A stretch of 64,000 nt of DNA, taken from Nocardia sp. XZ_19_385 (GTDB lineage: Bacteria > Actinomycetota > Actinomycetes > Mycobacteriales > Mycobacteriaceae). The translations under genes and the position numbers were made by a program. The notes under the pieces are model-generated. The model was not told the origin of the DNA and ran no database searches. It worked only from the letters and a program-made list of their open reading frames with translations. The DNA lies in assembly GCF_015355755.1 (NCBI RefSeq), contig NZ_JACVEE010000004.1, positions 186,001 to 250,000 on the forward strand. Direction: 5' to 3'. Of this stretch, positions 6,904 to 16,188 are shown one piece after another. How positions within the stretch are numbered: the first letter of the stretch is position 1; every line of letters begins with the position of its first letter.

Positions 6904-8100
6904 TCAGGACTCTACGAAATCAGCTGCCAGACCGCACATCTGCCACTGCCCGTCGCGGCGGGTCATGGTGGCGGTGTAGTCGATGTCCTTGAAGTACTGC
7001 CGGTACTTGGCGGGGATGTTGGTGAAGGTTTCGCGGGCCAGGAAGGTGGCGGAGTCGGGGGTGTGCTGGGCGATGCCGGTGGTGGTGTGCTGGAAGTCGG
7101 AGTCTTTGACTTCGGGGCCGAGGTGGTCGTCGTATTTCGGGGTGTATTGCATGACGAAGGAGCTGACGGCGGGGGAGGCTTCGGGGCAGATCATGGAGTC
7201 GAAGGTTTCCCATTGCTGGGTGTTGGCGGCTTCGGTGAGTTGGTGGACGGTCTGTACCAGGGCCGGGTCCAGGGTGGCGGGGTCGGCGGGGAGGATTTGT
7301 GCGTCGGTGGCGGTGAAGACCGGCGGGGCCGGGTGCGGGGTGTAACCCGAAGGGGCGATGTGGGTTTGGATCGCACGGTCCCACGCGCCGTCGGCGATCA
7401 TGGCCCGGATCGCCGTGGTGATCTTGGATTGGAGTTCGGTGTCGCCCTTGCGGACGCCGACGCCGTAGCGCTCCCGGGTGAAGGGATGGCCGACGACCCG
7501 GAGTTCCGCGGGGGACTGGGCGGCGTAGCCGGCGAGGACGACGTCATCGGCGGTCACCGCGTCGACCCTGTCTGCGAGCAGGTCGTCGACGCAGGACGAA
7601 TATGTTTCCCGGGTAATGAGATTCGCGGTGGCGGCGAAGTCTCTCTTGATCTTGTCCGCGGAGGTGGAGCCCGTGACGGTGCACACGGTGCGACCGCCGA
7701 GGTCCTCGGGCCGGTCGATGGTTGTTTCGTCCTCGCGCACCAGAAGATCTTGCCCCGCAATGAAATACGGCCCGGCGAAGGCGACCTGCCGGAGCCGTTC
7801 GGCGGTGATGGAGTAGGACCCGACGACGAAATCGACGTCGCCGCCCCGCAACAATTCTTCCCGCTTGCTCGTCGGCGCCTCCACCCAGGTGATCTCTCCG
7901 GGTTCGGTGCCGAGGTGCCCGGCGATGTAGTTCGCGATCTCCACGTCGAATCCGCGCGGCTTCCCGTTGTCCATCACCGACAGCCCGGGCTGGTCGAACT
8001 TGATGCCGACCACGTATTCCGGTGCGGCGACATCGGTTTGGGAGCACGAGACCGGCACCAGGCCGGCCGCGAGGGTGACAGCAAGGATCGAGCGCTTCAT
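6904..8100 (-). CDS. Amino-acid-binding lipoprotein (SBP family 3) with extra C-terminal domain
   Basis: 398 residues from ATG 8100, with AGGAGA at good spacing. A signal peptide (MKRSILAVTLAAGLVPVSC) ends in a non-standard lipobox with Cys19. Residues about 30-260 are a family 3 solute-binding protein for polar amino acids: GFDVEIANYIAGHLG, VGSYSITAERLRQVAFAGPY, GRTVCTVTGSTSADKI and a hinge DRVDAVTADDVVLAGYA. Such proteins are usually about 280 residues. Here a further domain of about 120 residues (LTEAANTQQWETFDSMICPE to DGQWQMCGL) resembles NTF2-like/lumazine-binding secreted domains, with two Cys that could form a disulfide. No permease or ATPase gene is near, so it may be a sensor rather than an importer part. 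It follows the CqsA-like gene by 17 nt, so the two are likely one transcript. Confidence 0.85.
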   Translation of the reverse strand: MKRSILAVTLAAGLVPVSCSQTDVAAPEYVVGIKFDQPGLSVMDNGKPRGFDVEIANYIAGHLGTEPGEITWVEAPTSKREELLRGGDVDFVVGSYSITAERLRQVAFAGPYFIAGQDLLVREDETTIDRPEDLGGRTVCTVTGSTSADKIKRDFAATANLITRETYSSCVDDLLADRVDAVTADDVVLAGYAAQSPAELRVVGHPFTRERYGVGVRKGDTELQSKITTAIRAMIADGAWDRAIQTHIAPSGYTPHPAPPVFTATDAQILPADPATLDPALVQTVHQLTEAANTQQWETFDSMICPEASPAVSSFVMQYTPKYDDHLGPEVKDSDFQHTTTGIAQHTPDSATFLARETFTNIPAKYRQYFKDIDYTATMTRRDGQWQMCGLAADFVES

Positions 8101-8117
8101 CGAGTCGAATCTCCTGT

Positions 8118-9335
8118 CTAGACGGTGGATTGATTGGGTACGGGGACTCCGGTGCGGATCGGCACCGTCGGGGGGATCGTGCCGAACGCGTCGCGAACTT
8201 CCTTGCAGGCCTGGATGATGCGGTCGACTTCGGTGTCGGTGAGGTCGGCGTGCAGGCAGAAACGGACGATGGTGCGGTGTCGTGCGGTGGCGGGCGGGCA
8301 GAGGACAGCGCCGAAAATGCCACGCGCCTCCAGGAAGTCGCGCATGGCCAGGGCCCGCAGGTCCGGGCCCGCCTGGAGCGCGATGATGTGACCGGCGGCG
8401 GACTCCAGGTCGAAACCCAAGGAGGTCAACGCGGTACGCACGCGCTCCGACAGCACAACGAGGCGTTCTCGCCGCCAATCGTCGGCGCGCGCGGCGGCGA
8501 GCGCGGCCGAGATCCCGGCGAGGTCGTGCGGCAACAGGGTGCCGGAGAACACCGCGGGAAACGACTCCATCCGGAAGTAGTCGACGAAATCGACGCCGTT
8601 GGCCGCGACGAAACCGGCCCGCCCGGCCAGCGCCCCGGACAGGCTCGCGACCCGGAACGGCACCCGTTCGGCCAGCCCGAGCGCCACCACCGAGCCCGCC
8701 CCGAGCGGCCCGTCGGTCCCGAGCGACCGCGTTTCGTCGACGACGAGCAGGCTGCCGGTCTGCTCGGCGACATCGCAGAGCTGTGCCAGCGGCGCGCGGG
8801 ATCCGTTGGTGCTGTAGATGGAATCGACCGCGATGATGCCCGGCCCGTAGGTGCGGATCTCCTCGCGCAGGTGCCCGGGAAAGTTGTGCCGGAACGGATG
8901 AATCGGCGCCCCGGCGACTTTCGCGCCGTGCCACATCGACATGTGGGCGAGGCTGTCGAGGTAGACCGGGGTGCGCGGGTCGGCAATCGATTGCAGCAGA
9001 CCGATATTCGCGTCCCAGCCGGATTGGCAGAGTATCCCGGCGGGCGCCCGCATATGGTCAGCTAACTCGCGTTCCACGGCGATCTGTGGATGGTCGCCAT
9101 CGACGAAGGCGCCCGAGGTGAACCGCGCGCCGCCTGCGGCGAGTGCGGCGCACATCGCCTCGACGATTCGCTGGTCCCCCGCGAGGCCCAGGTAGTCATT
9201 GCTATTCAGGAGTACAGCGTCTGGTCCTGGCGTCAGGCCGTGTAGCAGATGCCGCCCACCCCACTCGCCGACCACTCTGCCGTAGGAGAAGCGATCGACT
9301 CGGCTCTGCACCCGATCGGCGATAGTGGGAATCAA
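8118..9335 (-). CDS. CqsA-like alpha-oxoamine synthase family protein lacking the PLP lysine (probable pseudoenzyme)
   Basis: 405-residue fold-type-I PLP-family protein. It resembles CqsA, the Vibrio enzyme that makes CAI-1-type autoinducers from an acyl-CoA and SAM or an amino acid, along its length: LLNSNDYLGLAG (43-54), LCQSGWDANIGLLQSI, AHMSMWHGAK, GPGIIAVDSIYSTNGSRAPL and FGAVLCPPATARHRTIVRF. As I recall, CqsA has DESHSLGTHGP and ASLAKTFAYRAG, the latter with the PLP-binding Lys. Here they read DETRSLGTDGP (His to Arg203) and ASLSGALAGRAG (Lys to Gly234, codon GGG at 8634-8636). The cofactor Asp200 remains. Normal synthase chemistry should be impossible. The start is TTG 9335, with AGGGAG 7 nt upstream. 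The binding-protein gene follows 17 nt later. Confidence 0.85.
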   Translation of the reverse strand: MIPTIADRVQSRVDRFSYGRVVGEWGGRHLLHGLTPGPDAVLLNSNDYLGLAGDQRIVEAMCAALAAGGARFTSGAFVDGDHPQIAVERELADHMRAPAGILCQSGWDANIGLLQSIADPRTPVYLDSLAHMSMWHGAKVAGAPIHPFRHNFPGHLREEIRTYGPGIIAVDSIYSTNGSRAPLAQLCDVAEQTGSLLVVDETRSLGTDGPLGAGSVVALGLAERVPFRVASLSGALAGRAGFVAANGVDFVDYFRMESFPAVFSGTLLPHDLAGISAALAAARADDWRRERLVVLSERVRTALTSLGFDLESAAGHIIALQAGPDLRALAMRDFLEARGIFGAVLCPPATARHRTIVRFCLHADLTDTEVDRIIQACKEVRDAFGTIPPTVPIRTGVPVPNQSTV

Positions 9336-9422
9336 TGACGAACTCCCTTCACTGTCTAGCTACTCGAGAGCATCGCGTGTGATTGAACCACTGGCGCTCG
9401 TGCCAGGAGGGGGTTCGGCCGA

Positions 9423-9439
9423 ATTCGCGCCGTGCGAAT
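9423..9439. promoter_or_regulatory. Inverted repeat upstream of the CqsA-like gene
   Basis: ATTCGC-N5-GCGAAT, a perfect 6-bp inverted repeat about 85 nt upstream of TTG 9335. It could be an operator, but no regulator gene is adjacent. Confidence 0.25.
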
Positions 9440-9521
9440 CGATTCCGGGAAGGCGTTCGCGGCGAGCTGGACAAGTGACCGCGAAACGGATGGGGCGGAA
9501 GAGTATTCGGCCTTCGAAGAC

Positions 9522-10412
9522 CTAGCGGTTGCTTCCTGGATTGAGCAGCGGGTCGCCGAGCAGCATGGCGATGCTGTCCGCGTCCGGGATCGACTTGCTC
9601 GCGCCGAGCTCGGTGGCCGCGAGCGCACCGGCCGCGCACGCCCAGGCCAGGGCTCGTTCGGGGCCGCGATGCCAGGCGGCCGCGAGCGCGCCGGTGAAGG
9701 CGTCCCCCGCGCCGGTGGTGTCGACGACCCGCACCTTCGGGCTGGGGCAATGCAGTTCCCCGCCCGGCCCGCGGTAGTCCGCCCCGTCCGCGCCCCGGGT
9801 GGTGATCACATGTGCGATGCGGTCGAGTGCGGTGCCCAGCCGGTCCGCTTCGCCCGAATTCACCACGGCCACATCGATTTCGCGCCAGAGCTCCTCGGGC
9901 AGCTCACGCACCGGCGACGGATTCAGGATCACCGTCGTCCCGTGTGCGCGTGCGTGCCGCGCCCCCGCGGTCACCGTCTCGACCGGAATCTCCAACTGGC
10001 ACAGCAGGATATCGGCCTCGGCGATGGTCTCCAGGTCGGCGTCGTCGAGCTCGGTCAGCCTCGCGTTGGCGCCGGGGGTCACGATGATGCTGTTCTCCCC
10101 GCCCTGCTCGACCACGATCGTGGCGACTCCGCTCGAACCCGGCAGCGACCGCAGCCGCGCGCCGCCGACATCGGAGTCGTTGAGCACCTCGCGCAGTGGC
10201 GTGGTGAACATGTCCCGGCCGATCGCGCCCAAGAACTCCACCAGCGCATCGGACCGCCGAGCCGCGATCGCCTGATTCGCGCCCTTGCCGCCGGGCACCA
10301 TGGTGAACCCGGTACCGAGGACCGTTTCACCCGGTTCGGGCCGCTTCTCGGTCGTACAGACCAGGTCCATATTGATACTGCCGAGCACGGCGACCTTCGG
10401 CGGCTTCGTCAT
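9522..10412 (-). CDS. rbsK: Ribokinase (PfkB family)
   Basis: 296-residue PfkB-family sugar kinase that phosphorylates ribose or a similar sugar at O5 in the cytoplasm. Family motifs: [10 protein letters not shown] (9-18), the GG-containing substrate motif [15 protein letters not shown], and the C-terminal ATP/anion-hole motif [15 protein letters not shown] with the catalytic Asp. The length is standard. The start ATG 10412 fits the family N-terminus and lies 7 nt after a TACCCT -10 box; a longer upstream frame has no family similarity. It is divergent from proA with 45 nt between start codons. No transport genes are adjacent, so the substrate rests on family similarity. Confidence 0.9.
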   Translation of the reverse strand: MTKPPKVAVLGSINMDLVCTTEKRPEPGETVLGTGFTMVPGGKGANQAIAARRSDALVEFLGAIGRDMFTTPLREVLNDSDVGGARLRSLPGSSGVATIVVEQGGENSIIVTPGANARLTELDDADLETIAEADILLCQLEIPVETVTAGARHARAHGTTVILNPSPVRELPEELWREIDVAVVNSGEADRLGTALDRIAHVITTRGADGADYRGPGGELHCPSPKVRVVDTTGAGDAFTGALAAAWHRGPERALAWACAAGALAATELGASKSIPDADSIAMLLGDPLLNPGSNR

Positions 10413-10419
10413 GGCCGCG

Positions 10420-10425
10420 AGGGTA
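10420..10425 (-). promoter_or_regulatory. -10 box (TACCCT), leaderless rbsK
   Basis: TACCCT on the minus strand, 7 nt before the rbsK ATG at 10412. It is part of a 45-nt divergent promoter region shared with proA. Confidence 0.4.
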
Positions 10426-10444
10426 ATCGGGTCGCCCCGGTTAG

Positions 10445-10450
10445 TAGGCT
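10445..10450 (+). promoter_or_regulatory. -10 box (TAGGCT), leaderless proA
   Basis: TAGGCT ends 7 nt before the proA ATG at 10458. There is no Shine-Dalgarno sequence, so the transcript should begin at the start codon. Confidence 0.45.
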
Positions 10451-10457
10451 GTACCCC

Positions 10458-11723
10458 ATGAGTGCAGGAACGACGACCGAGATTGATACCCGCGAGGTGG
10501 TGCACGAGGCCGCGCGAAAGGCTCGCGTCGCGTCCCGGGCACTGGCCCAGCTGACCACCGCGCAGAAGAACGACGCCTTGCATGCCGCCGCCGACGCGCT
10601 GCTCGCCGCGGCTGACGACGTGCTGGCGGCCAACGCCGCGGACATCGCGACCGCGCAGGCGGCCGGCACCGAGGAATCCCTGATCGATCGTTTGCGGCTG
10701 ACCAAGCCGCGGATCGACGGCATCGCCTCGGGCCTGCGCCAGGTGGCGGGCCTACCGGATCCGATCGGCGTGGTGGTGCGCGGGTCGACGCTGCCCAACG
10801 GTCTGGAGATCCGGCAGACGCGGGTGCCCCTCGGCGTGGTCGGCATGGTCTACGAGGCCCGGCCCAATGTCACCGTCGACGCCTTCGGTCTGGCGTTGAA
10901 GTCCGGTAACGCGGCGCTGCTCCGCGGTTCCTCCTCGGCCGCGCACTCCAATGCGGCTTTGGTCAAAGTTATGCGGGAAGCGCTTGCCGCCCAGGACATC
11001 CCGGCCGATTCGGTGCAGCTGCTGCCGAGCCACGACCGCTCCAGCGTGACCCATCTGATCCAGGCCCGCGGCCTGGTCGACGTGGTCATTCCGCGCGGCG
11101 GCGCGGGCCTGATCAACGCCGTCGTCCGTGACGCGCAGGTGCCGACCATTGAGACCGGCACCGGCAACTGCCACGTCTACGTGCATTCCGCCGCCGACCT
11201 GGACATGGCCGAGCAGATCCTGATCAACGCCAAGACCCGCCGTCCCAGCGTCTGCAACGCCGCCGAGACGGTGCTGATCGACGACGCCATCGCGACCACC
11301 GCAGTCCCCAAGTTGATGGAGGCGCTGGAGAAGCACGGCGTGACCGTGCACGGCGACCTGCCCGGCCTGGTCCCCGCCGACGACAAGGACTGGGGCGAGG
11401 AGTACCTCACCCTCGACATCGCGCTCAAGGTAGTCGCCGACTTGGACGCCGCGGTCGAGCACATCAATACCTGGGGCACCGGGCACACCGAGGCCATCGT
11501 CACCGCCGATCTGGCGGCGGCGCGCGAGTTCACCAACCGGGTGGACGCGGCGGCGGTCATGGTCAACGCCTCGACCGCTTTCACCGATGGTGAGCAGTTC
11601 GGTTTCGGTGCGGAGATCGGTATCTCCACGCAGAAACTGCACGCTCGCGGCCCCATGGCCCTGCCGGAACTGACCTCCACCAAGTGGATCGTCTGGGGGG
11701 ACGGGCAGGTCCGTCCGGTCTAA
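10458..11723 (+). CDS. proA: Gamma-glutamyl phosphate reductase
   Basis: 421-residue NADPH-dependent reductase that converts gamma-glutamyl phosphate to glutamate semialdehyde, the second step of proline synthesis. Typical features: [48 protein letters not shown] and the catalytic Cys in [13 protein letters not shown]. Full family length. ATG 10458 fits the leaderless promoter. proB is not adjacent. It is followed 40 nt later by the moxR/VWA pair, the order also known from M. tuberculosis. Confidence 0.97.
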   Translation: MSAGTTTEIDTREVVHEAARKARVASRALAQLTTAQKNDALHAAADALLAAADDVLAANAADIATAQAAGTEESLIDRLRLTKPRIDGIASGLRQVAGLPDPIGVVVRGSTLPNGLEIRQTRVPLGVVGMVYEARPNVTVDAFGLALKSGNAALLRGSSSAAHSNAALVKVMREALAAQDIPADSVQLLPSHDRSSVTHLIQARGLVDVVIPRGGAGLINAVVRDAQVPTIETGTGNCHVYVHSAADLDMAEQILINAKTRRPSVCNAAETVLIDDAIATTAVPKLMEALEKHGVTVHGDLPGLVPADDKDWGEEYLTLDIALKVVADLDAAVEHINTWGTGHTEAIVTADLAAAREFTNRVDAAAVMVNASTAFTDGEQFGFGAEIGISTQKLHARGPMALPELTSTKWIVWGDGQVRPV

Positions 11724-11763
11724 CCCGTAGCGTGGGGGTTGGTATTGGAAGGAAGGACACCAC

Positions 11764-12645
11764 GTGGGTTCCGAAAGCGCAGTTCAGGAGCCGATCTTCA
11801 GCTCGGTCGACGATGTGATCGACCGGCTGGCGAGCACCGGCTATCTGGCGGACAAGGCGACGGCGACGTCGGTGTTCCTCGCCGACCGGCTCGGTAAGCC
11901 GCTGCTGATCGAGGGCCCCGCCGGTGTCGGCAAGACCGAACTGGCCCGCGCGGTCGCGCAGACCGCGGGCGCGGAGCTGGTGCGGTTGCAGTGCTACGAA
12001 GGCGTCGACGAGGCGCGGGCGCTCTACGAGTGGAACCACGCCAAGCAGATCCTGCGCATCCAGGCCTCCAGCGAAAATGACTGGCAGGAAACCAAAGCCG
12101 ACGTTTTCACCGAGGAGTTCCTGCTCTCCCGGCCGCTGCTGACCGCCATCCGCCGATCCGATCCGACGGTGCTGCTGATCGACGAGACCGACAAGGCCGA
12201 CGTCGAGATCGAGGGTCTGCTGCTCGAGGTGCTCAGCGATTTCGCGGTGACCGTGCCGGAATTGGGCACCATCACGGCGACGCGTAAGCCGTTCGTGGTG
12301 CTCACCTCCAACGCCACCCGTGAGCTGTCCGAAGCCCTCAAGCGCCGCTGCCTCTACCTGCACCTGGATTTCCCGGACGAGGAGCTGGAACGGCGCATCC
12401 TGGCCAGCCGGGTGCCGGAGCTGTCCGCCGCCGTGTCCGCGCAGCTGGTGCGGATCGTGCACGTGCTGCGCGGGATGCAGTTGAAGAAGCTGCCCTCGGT
12501 CGCCGAATCCATCGACTGGGGCCGCACGCTGCTCGCGCTCGGCATGCAGGACATGGACGATGCCACCGTGCGCGCCACCCTCGGGGTGGTGCTCAAACAC
12601 CAGGCGGACCACCAGCGCGCGCTGGCCGAACTGAAACTGGCCTGA
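11764..12645 (+). CDS. MoxR-family AAA+ ATPase
   Basis: 293-residue MoxR-type AAA+ ATPase, thought to act as a chaperone that matures metalloenzymes or protein complexes with a VWA partner. Walker A is EGPAGVGKTELARA (about 50-63), Walker B is LLIDETDKAD, sensor 1 is VLTSNATRELSEALKRRC with the arginine finger. The GTG start at 11764 follows GGAAGGAAGG. The partner VWA gene begins 4 nt after the stop, so they are translationally linked. Confidence 0.93.
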   Translation: MGSESAVQEPIFSSVDDVIDRLASTGYLADKATATSVFLADRLGKPLLIEGPAGVGKTELARAVAQTAGAELVRLQCYEGVDEARALYEWNHAKQILRIQASSENDWQETKADVFTEEFLLSRPLLTAIRRSDPTVLLIDETDKADVEIEGLLLEVLSDFAVTVPELGTITATRKPFVVLTSNATRELSEALKRRCLYLHLDFPDEELERRILASRVPELSAAVSAQLVRIVHVLRGMQLKKLPSVAESIDWGRTLLALGMQDMDDATVRATLGVVLKHQADHQRALAELKLA

Positions 12646-12648
12646 GTC

Positions 12649-14049
12649 GTGAGTTCCGGGTTGGAGGCTCCGCACGGGCTGCCCGGTCATCTCGTCGGTT
12701 TCGTGGAAGCGTTGCGGGCGCGCGGGATTCCGGTCGGGCCGTCGGAGACGGTGGACGCGGGCCAGGTGGTGACTGTGCTCGATCTGATGGACCGCGAGGT
12801 GCTGCGCGAGGGTCTGGCGTGTGCGCTGTTGCGTCGCACCACCCACCGGGCCACCTTCGACGGGCTGTTCGATCTGTGGTTCCCGGTGGCGATCGGGCAG
12901 CGCAGTGCGGTCGAGGATCTCGATCTGCCGCGCACCCGCACCGGTGACATCGATATCCCCGCGCTGCGGGAGATGCTCGCGGAATTGCTTGCGCAAGAGG
13001 ATGCTTCGGAACGCCTGGAGCAACTCGCCGCGCAGTTGGTCGAACAGCTCGGCCAGTATCAGTCCGCGCAGGGGCCATCCTTCTCCGCTTATCAAGCGTT
13101 GCGTGAGGTGCAGCCGCAGACACTGCTCGCGAAAATCCTTGCCGGACTTGCCATCGGTCCCGGGGACAGCGATTTCGACACCGAGATCGCCCGGCGCGCT
13201 GCCCGGCAGCGCATCGACGGTTTCCGGGCGTCGGTGGAAGCCGAAACACGTAGGCGCGTCGCCGAACGGATCGGCCGGGAACGGGTGGCCGGTTACGGTG
13301 TCGCCCGCCAAGCCGAGGACGTCGATTTCCTGCGCGCTTCCGAGCGCGAGCTGACCGAATTGAAACGCAGCACCCAGCGCCTGGCTCGCATCCTGGCCTC
13401 GCGGCTCGCGGTGCGCCGCAGGCATTCTCGCCGCGGCGAGATCGATCTTCGCAAGACCCTGCGGAAGTCGATGTCCACCGGTGGCGTGCCGATCGATCTG
13501 GTCACCCGCAAGCCCCGGCCCGGTCGTCCGGAACTCGTTCTGCTGTGCGATGTTTCGGGCTCGGTAGCGGGCTTCAGCAGTTTCACCTTGCTCTTGGTGA
13601 GTGCGCTGCGCGAACAGTTCTCCCGCGTGCGGATCTTCGCCTTCGTCGACCAGGTCGACGAGGTGACTCAATTCTTCGACCCGCGAACACCTTTGGACCA
13701 GGCGATGACCCGCATTTTCACCGAGTCGGGTGTCGTCGGCCTCGACGGTCATTCCGACTACGGCAACGCTCTGGCGAGCTTCGCCCGACGGTATCCCGAC
13801 GCCGTCACCAGCCGCAGCTCCCTGCTCGTCCTCGGCGACGCCCGCACCAACTACCGTGACCCCGAACTGAGCACCCTGCGCACGCTGACCGACACCGCCA
13901 AGCACGCGCACTGGCTCAACCCGGAACCCCGAACCCAATGGGGCTCGGGCGATTCCGCCGCCGACAAGTACGGCCAGGTCATCGAAATGCACGAATGCCG
14001 CTCGGCGCGCCAGCTCACCGAAGTGGTGTCCCGTCTGCTGCCGGTCTGA
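12649..14049 (+). CDS. VWA domain-containing CoxE-like protein
   Basis: 466-residue VWA/CoxE-type protein, partner of the MoxR ATPase just upstream. The N-terminal 270 residues are helical with an Arg-rich stretch (RLAVRRRHSRRGEIDLRKTL). The C-terminal VWA domain carries the MIDAS motif CDVSGSVAGFSSF (about 300-312) and later LGDARTNYRDPEL, which supplies further metal ligands. GTG 12649 starts 4 nt after the ATPase stop. The MoxR/CoxE pair probably remodels a client complex; in carboxydotrophs the relatives mature CO dehydrogenase, but no such client is encoded here. Confidence 0.9.
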   Translation: MSSGLEAPHGLPGHLVGFVEALRARGIPVGPSETVDAGQVVTVLDLMDREVLREGLACALLRRTTHRATFDGLFDLWFPVAIGQRSAVEDLDLPRTRTGDIDIPALREMLAELLAQEDASERLEQLAAQLVEQLGQYQSAQGPSFSAYQALREVQPQTLLAKILAGLAIGPGDSDFDTEIARRAARQRIDGFRASVEAETRRRVAERIGRERVAGYGVARQAEDVDFLRASERELTELKRSTQRLARILASRLAVRRRHSRRGEIDLRKTLRKSMSTGGVPIDLVTRKPRPGRPELVLLCDVSGSVAGFSSFTLLLVSALREQFSRVRIFAFVDQVDEVTQFFDPRTPLDQAMTRIFTESGVVGLDGHSDYGNALASFARRYPDAVTSRSSLLVLGDARTNYRDPELSTLRTLTDTAKHAHWLNPEPRTQWGSGDSAADKYGQVIEMHECRSARQLTEVVSRLLPV

Positions 14050-14196
14050 CTACTGCCTCTGCCGAAATCCCAGCGCGGTCCTCGACTATCAGTCTTCTTT
14101 AAGCGAACCATTGGCGGTCGGGATCATGATCCGCACCCATGGTGAAGAGAACGCCGGGAGTCGGCGGCGTGGCGGGGAACAGGTGCTCGTTTCTGG

Positions 14197-15078
14197 GTGA
14201 TCGACCAGGGCCGGGCGAGGTGGCAACGGGGCGAGCGCTTCTCGTGCGGCAGCGGGTGTGCCGTGCTGGGCGATGAGGGGAGTGCGGACGAGGCGGTGCG
14301 GCTGGCGGATCTCGCGGCCATGCGACTGCTCGACCATCCGGGGGACGCCGAACAGTATCTGCGGCAGGCTCTTTCGTTCGGAGCCAATGCGTTGCCGGCG
14401 GAACATCTGGCGCGCTTGAGTTCGCAGTTGGTGATGGTGATGTCCGGGCAGCCGGGACGCGAGGCCGAACTCGCCGCCGCGGCACAGGAAGCCGCCGCCC
14501 GGTGGGCGGGGATCTCCGAGGCGGACACGGTGCATTTGACCTTCGTCGCCGCACGGGCACTGCACCGGGCCGGGCAGCACAGCGAGGCCGCCGTGGCGTT
14601 CGCGGGGCCGATCGGGGCGGGCGAGGCACCCTATCCACCGGCGGAGATGGCGCTGGTGTTCGGCCAGTACGGCAGGTCGCTCAAGTTGCTGGGACGGCAT
14701 CGGGAGGCGGCGCGGCAGTTCATCGAGGGAGCGCGGCTGGTGCAGCACGATCCCGCCCGGATGGAACTGCAGGCCGAGCTGGCCTGGTCGGCCGCCGCAG
14801 CGCTCGATTCCTGCGGCGAGGACGACCAGGCCCAGGTCGTCTACCGGCGTGCGGCGCGGCTGTGGGGCGAGCTCGGCCAGGTCAGCAAACGGGCGCGGTG
14901 CCTGCGGTCGGCGGCCTGGCTGGACTACTGGAGCAGTCCGGCCGAATCCGAGGGGCCCGCGGCGATGCGCGGGCTGCTCGACGAACTCGAACAGCTCGAA
15001 CGGGCCGCACCCTCGGCGGAGATCCAGATCGAGCTGACGCACACGCGCCGGCAGCTCGCGGACATGCTGGAGCAATAG
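14197..15078 (+). CDS. TPR-like helical-repeat protein, unknown function
   Basis: Up to 293 residues, mostly Ala/Leu-rich helices in TPR-like pairs ([60 protein letters not shown]). Such repeats make protein-binding scaffolds. The start is uncertain: GTG 14197 is the longest, but the first 22 residues are unlike the rest and GTG 14263 ([11 protein letters not shown]) fits the helical body better; neither has a clear Shine-Dalgarno sequence. It precedes nadD by 58 nt. No enzymatic motif seen. Confidence 0.75.
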   Translation: MIDQGRARWQRGERFSCGSGCAVLGDEGSADEAVRLADLAAMRLLDHPGDAEQYLRQALSFGANALPAEHLARLSSQLVMVMSGQPGREAELAAAAQEAAARWAGISEADTVHLTFVAARALHRAGQHSEAAVAFAGPIGAGEAPYPPAEMALVFGQYGRSLKLLGRHREAARQFIEGARLVQHDPARMELQAELAWSAAAALDSCGEDDQAQVVYRRAARLWGELGQVSKRARCLRSAAWLDYWSSPAESEGPAAMRGLLDELEQLERAAPSAEIQIELTHTRRQLADMLEQ

Positions 15079-15122
15079 CCCGCCAGAAGCCGCGCGGGCG
15101 AAGGGGCTCATTGCGCGGGCGC

Positions 15123-15128
15123 TAAGCT
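15123..15128 (+). promoter_or_regulatory. -10 box (TAAGCT), nadD operon
   Basis: TAAGCT ends 8 nt before the nadD ATG at 15137, so the nadD-rsfS-gpgP-octT-degV operon is probably transcribed from a near-leaderless start. Confidence 0.35.
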
Positions 15129-15136
15129 CGGACCTC

Positions 15137-15775
15137 ATGCAGAAAACAAGGCGGCGCAAGCTGGGGGTGATGGGCGGGACGTTCGATCCCATCCATCACG
15201 GCCACCTCGTCGCCGCCAGCGAGGTCCAGGACCGTTTCGACCTGGACGAAGTGATCTTCGTGCCGACCGGGCAGCCGTGGCAGAAAGCCGACCGGCAGGT
15301 CAGTCCGGCCGAGGACCGCTATTTGATGACGGTCATCGCGACCGCATCCAATCCGCGGTTCTCGGTCAGTCGCGCCGACATCGATCGCGGCAAGGTGACC
15401 TACACCGTGGACACCCTGCGCGAGATGCGGGCCCAGCATCCCGACGCCGAGCTGTACTTCATCACCGGTGCGGACGCACTGTCCAACATCCTCACATGGC
15501 AGGATTGGGCCGAACTGTTCGAACTGGCCAAGTTCGTCGGGGTGAGCAGGCCGGGGTACGAACTGAACACCGATCATCTGACCGAACATCTGCGGGACCT
15601 CCCGGCCGATGCGGTCACCATGATCGAAATTCCCGCACTGTCGATCTCGTCGAGCGAATGCCGCCGCCGTGCCGCCGAAGGCCGGCCGGTGTGGTACCTC
15701 GTCCCGGACGGCGTAGTGCAATACATATCGAAGCGGAGCCTGTATGAGCCCGCGGAACGGAAGGTAGCCAAGTGA
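15137..15775 (+). CDS. nadD: Nicotinate-nucleotide adenylyltransferase
   Basis: 212-residue enzyme that adenylates nicotinate mononucleotide to NaAD in NAD synthesis. It carries the nucleotidyltransferase motif [15 protein letters not shown] (13-27) and the C-terminal [20 protein letters not shown], the family ISSTxIR-type motif. Its stop overlaps the rsfS start (GTGA), so the two are translated together, as in most actinobacteria. Confidence 0.97.
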   Translation: MQKTRRRKLGVMGGTFDPIHHGHLVAASEVQDRFDLDEVIFVPTGQPWQKADRQVSPAEDRYLMTVIATASNPRFSVSRADIDRGKVTYTVDTLREMRAQHPDAELYFITGADALSNILTWQDWAELFELAKFVGVSRPGYELNTDHLTEHLRDLPADAVTMIEIPALSISSSECRRRAAEGRPVWYLVPDGVVQYISKRSLYEPAERKVAK

Positions 15776-16188
15776 CGGCAACGGCCGAAGCGGTTGAGAT
15801 GGCGCAGGTCGCCGCGCGCGCGGCAGACGAGAAGCTGGCCTCCGACGTGGTGGTGCTCGACGTCTCCGAGCAGCTGGTGATCACCGACTGCTTCGTGATC
15901 GCCTCCGCCCCGAACGAGCGCCAGGTCAACGCCATCGTCGACAACATCGAGGAGAAGCTGCGCGAGGCCGGGCACAAGCCGGTGCGTCGCGAGGGCACCC
16001 GCGAGGGGCGCTGGGCGCTGCTCGACTACGTCGACGTCGTCGTGCACGTCCAGCACAACGACGAGCGCAATTACTATGCGCTGGAACGCCTGTGGAAGGA
16101 CTGCCCGGTGGTGCCGGTGGATGGTCTCGGCGATCCCAGGGCCAACGGCGCTGCGACGGCTTCGGAAGAGGCGGACGCGGTCGAGTGA
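15772..16188 (+). CDS. rsfS: Ribosome silencing factor RsfS
   Basis: 138-residue RsfS/Iojap protein, which binds ribosomal protein L14 on the 50S subunit and blocks subunit joining in starvation. Core: [52 protein letters not shown]. The GTG start at 15772 overlaps the nadD stop, and its own stop overlaps the GTG of gpgP in the same way. The last 15 residues are a variable acidic tail. Confidence 0.95.
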   Translation: MTATAEAVEMAQVAARAADEKLASDVVVLDVSEQLVITDCFVIASAPNERQVNAIVDNIEEKLREAGHKPVRREGTREGRWALLDYVDVVVHVQHNDERNYYALERLWKDCPVVPVDGLGDPRANGAATASEEADAVE

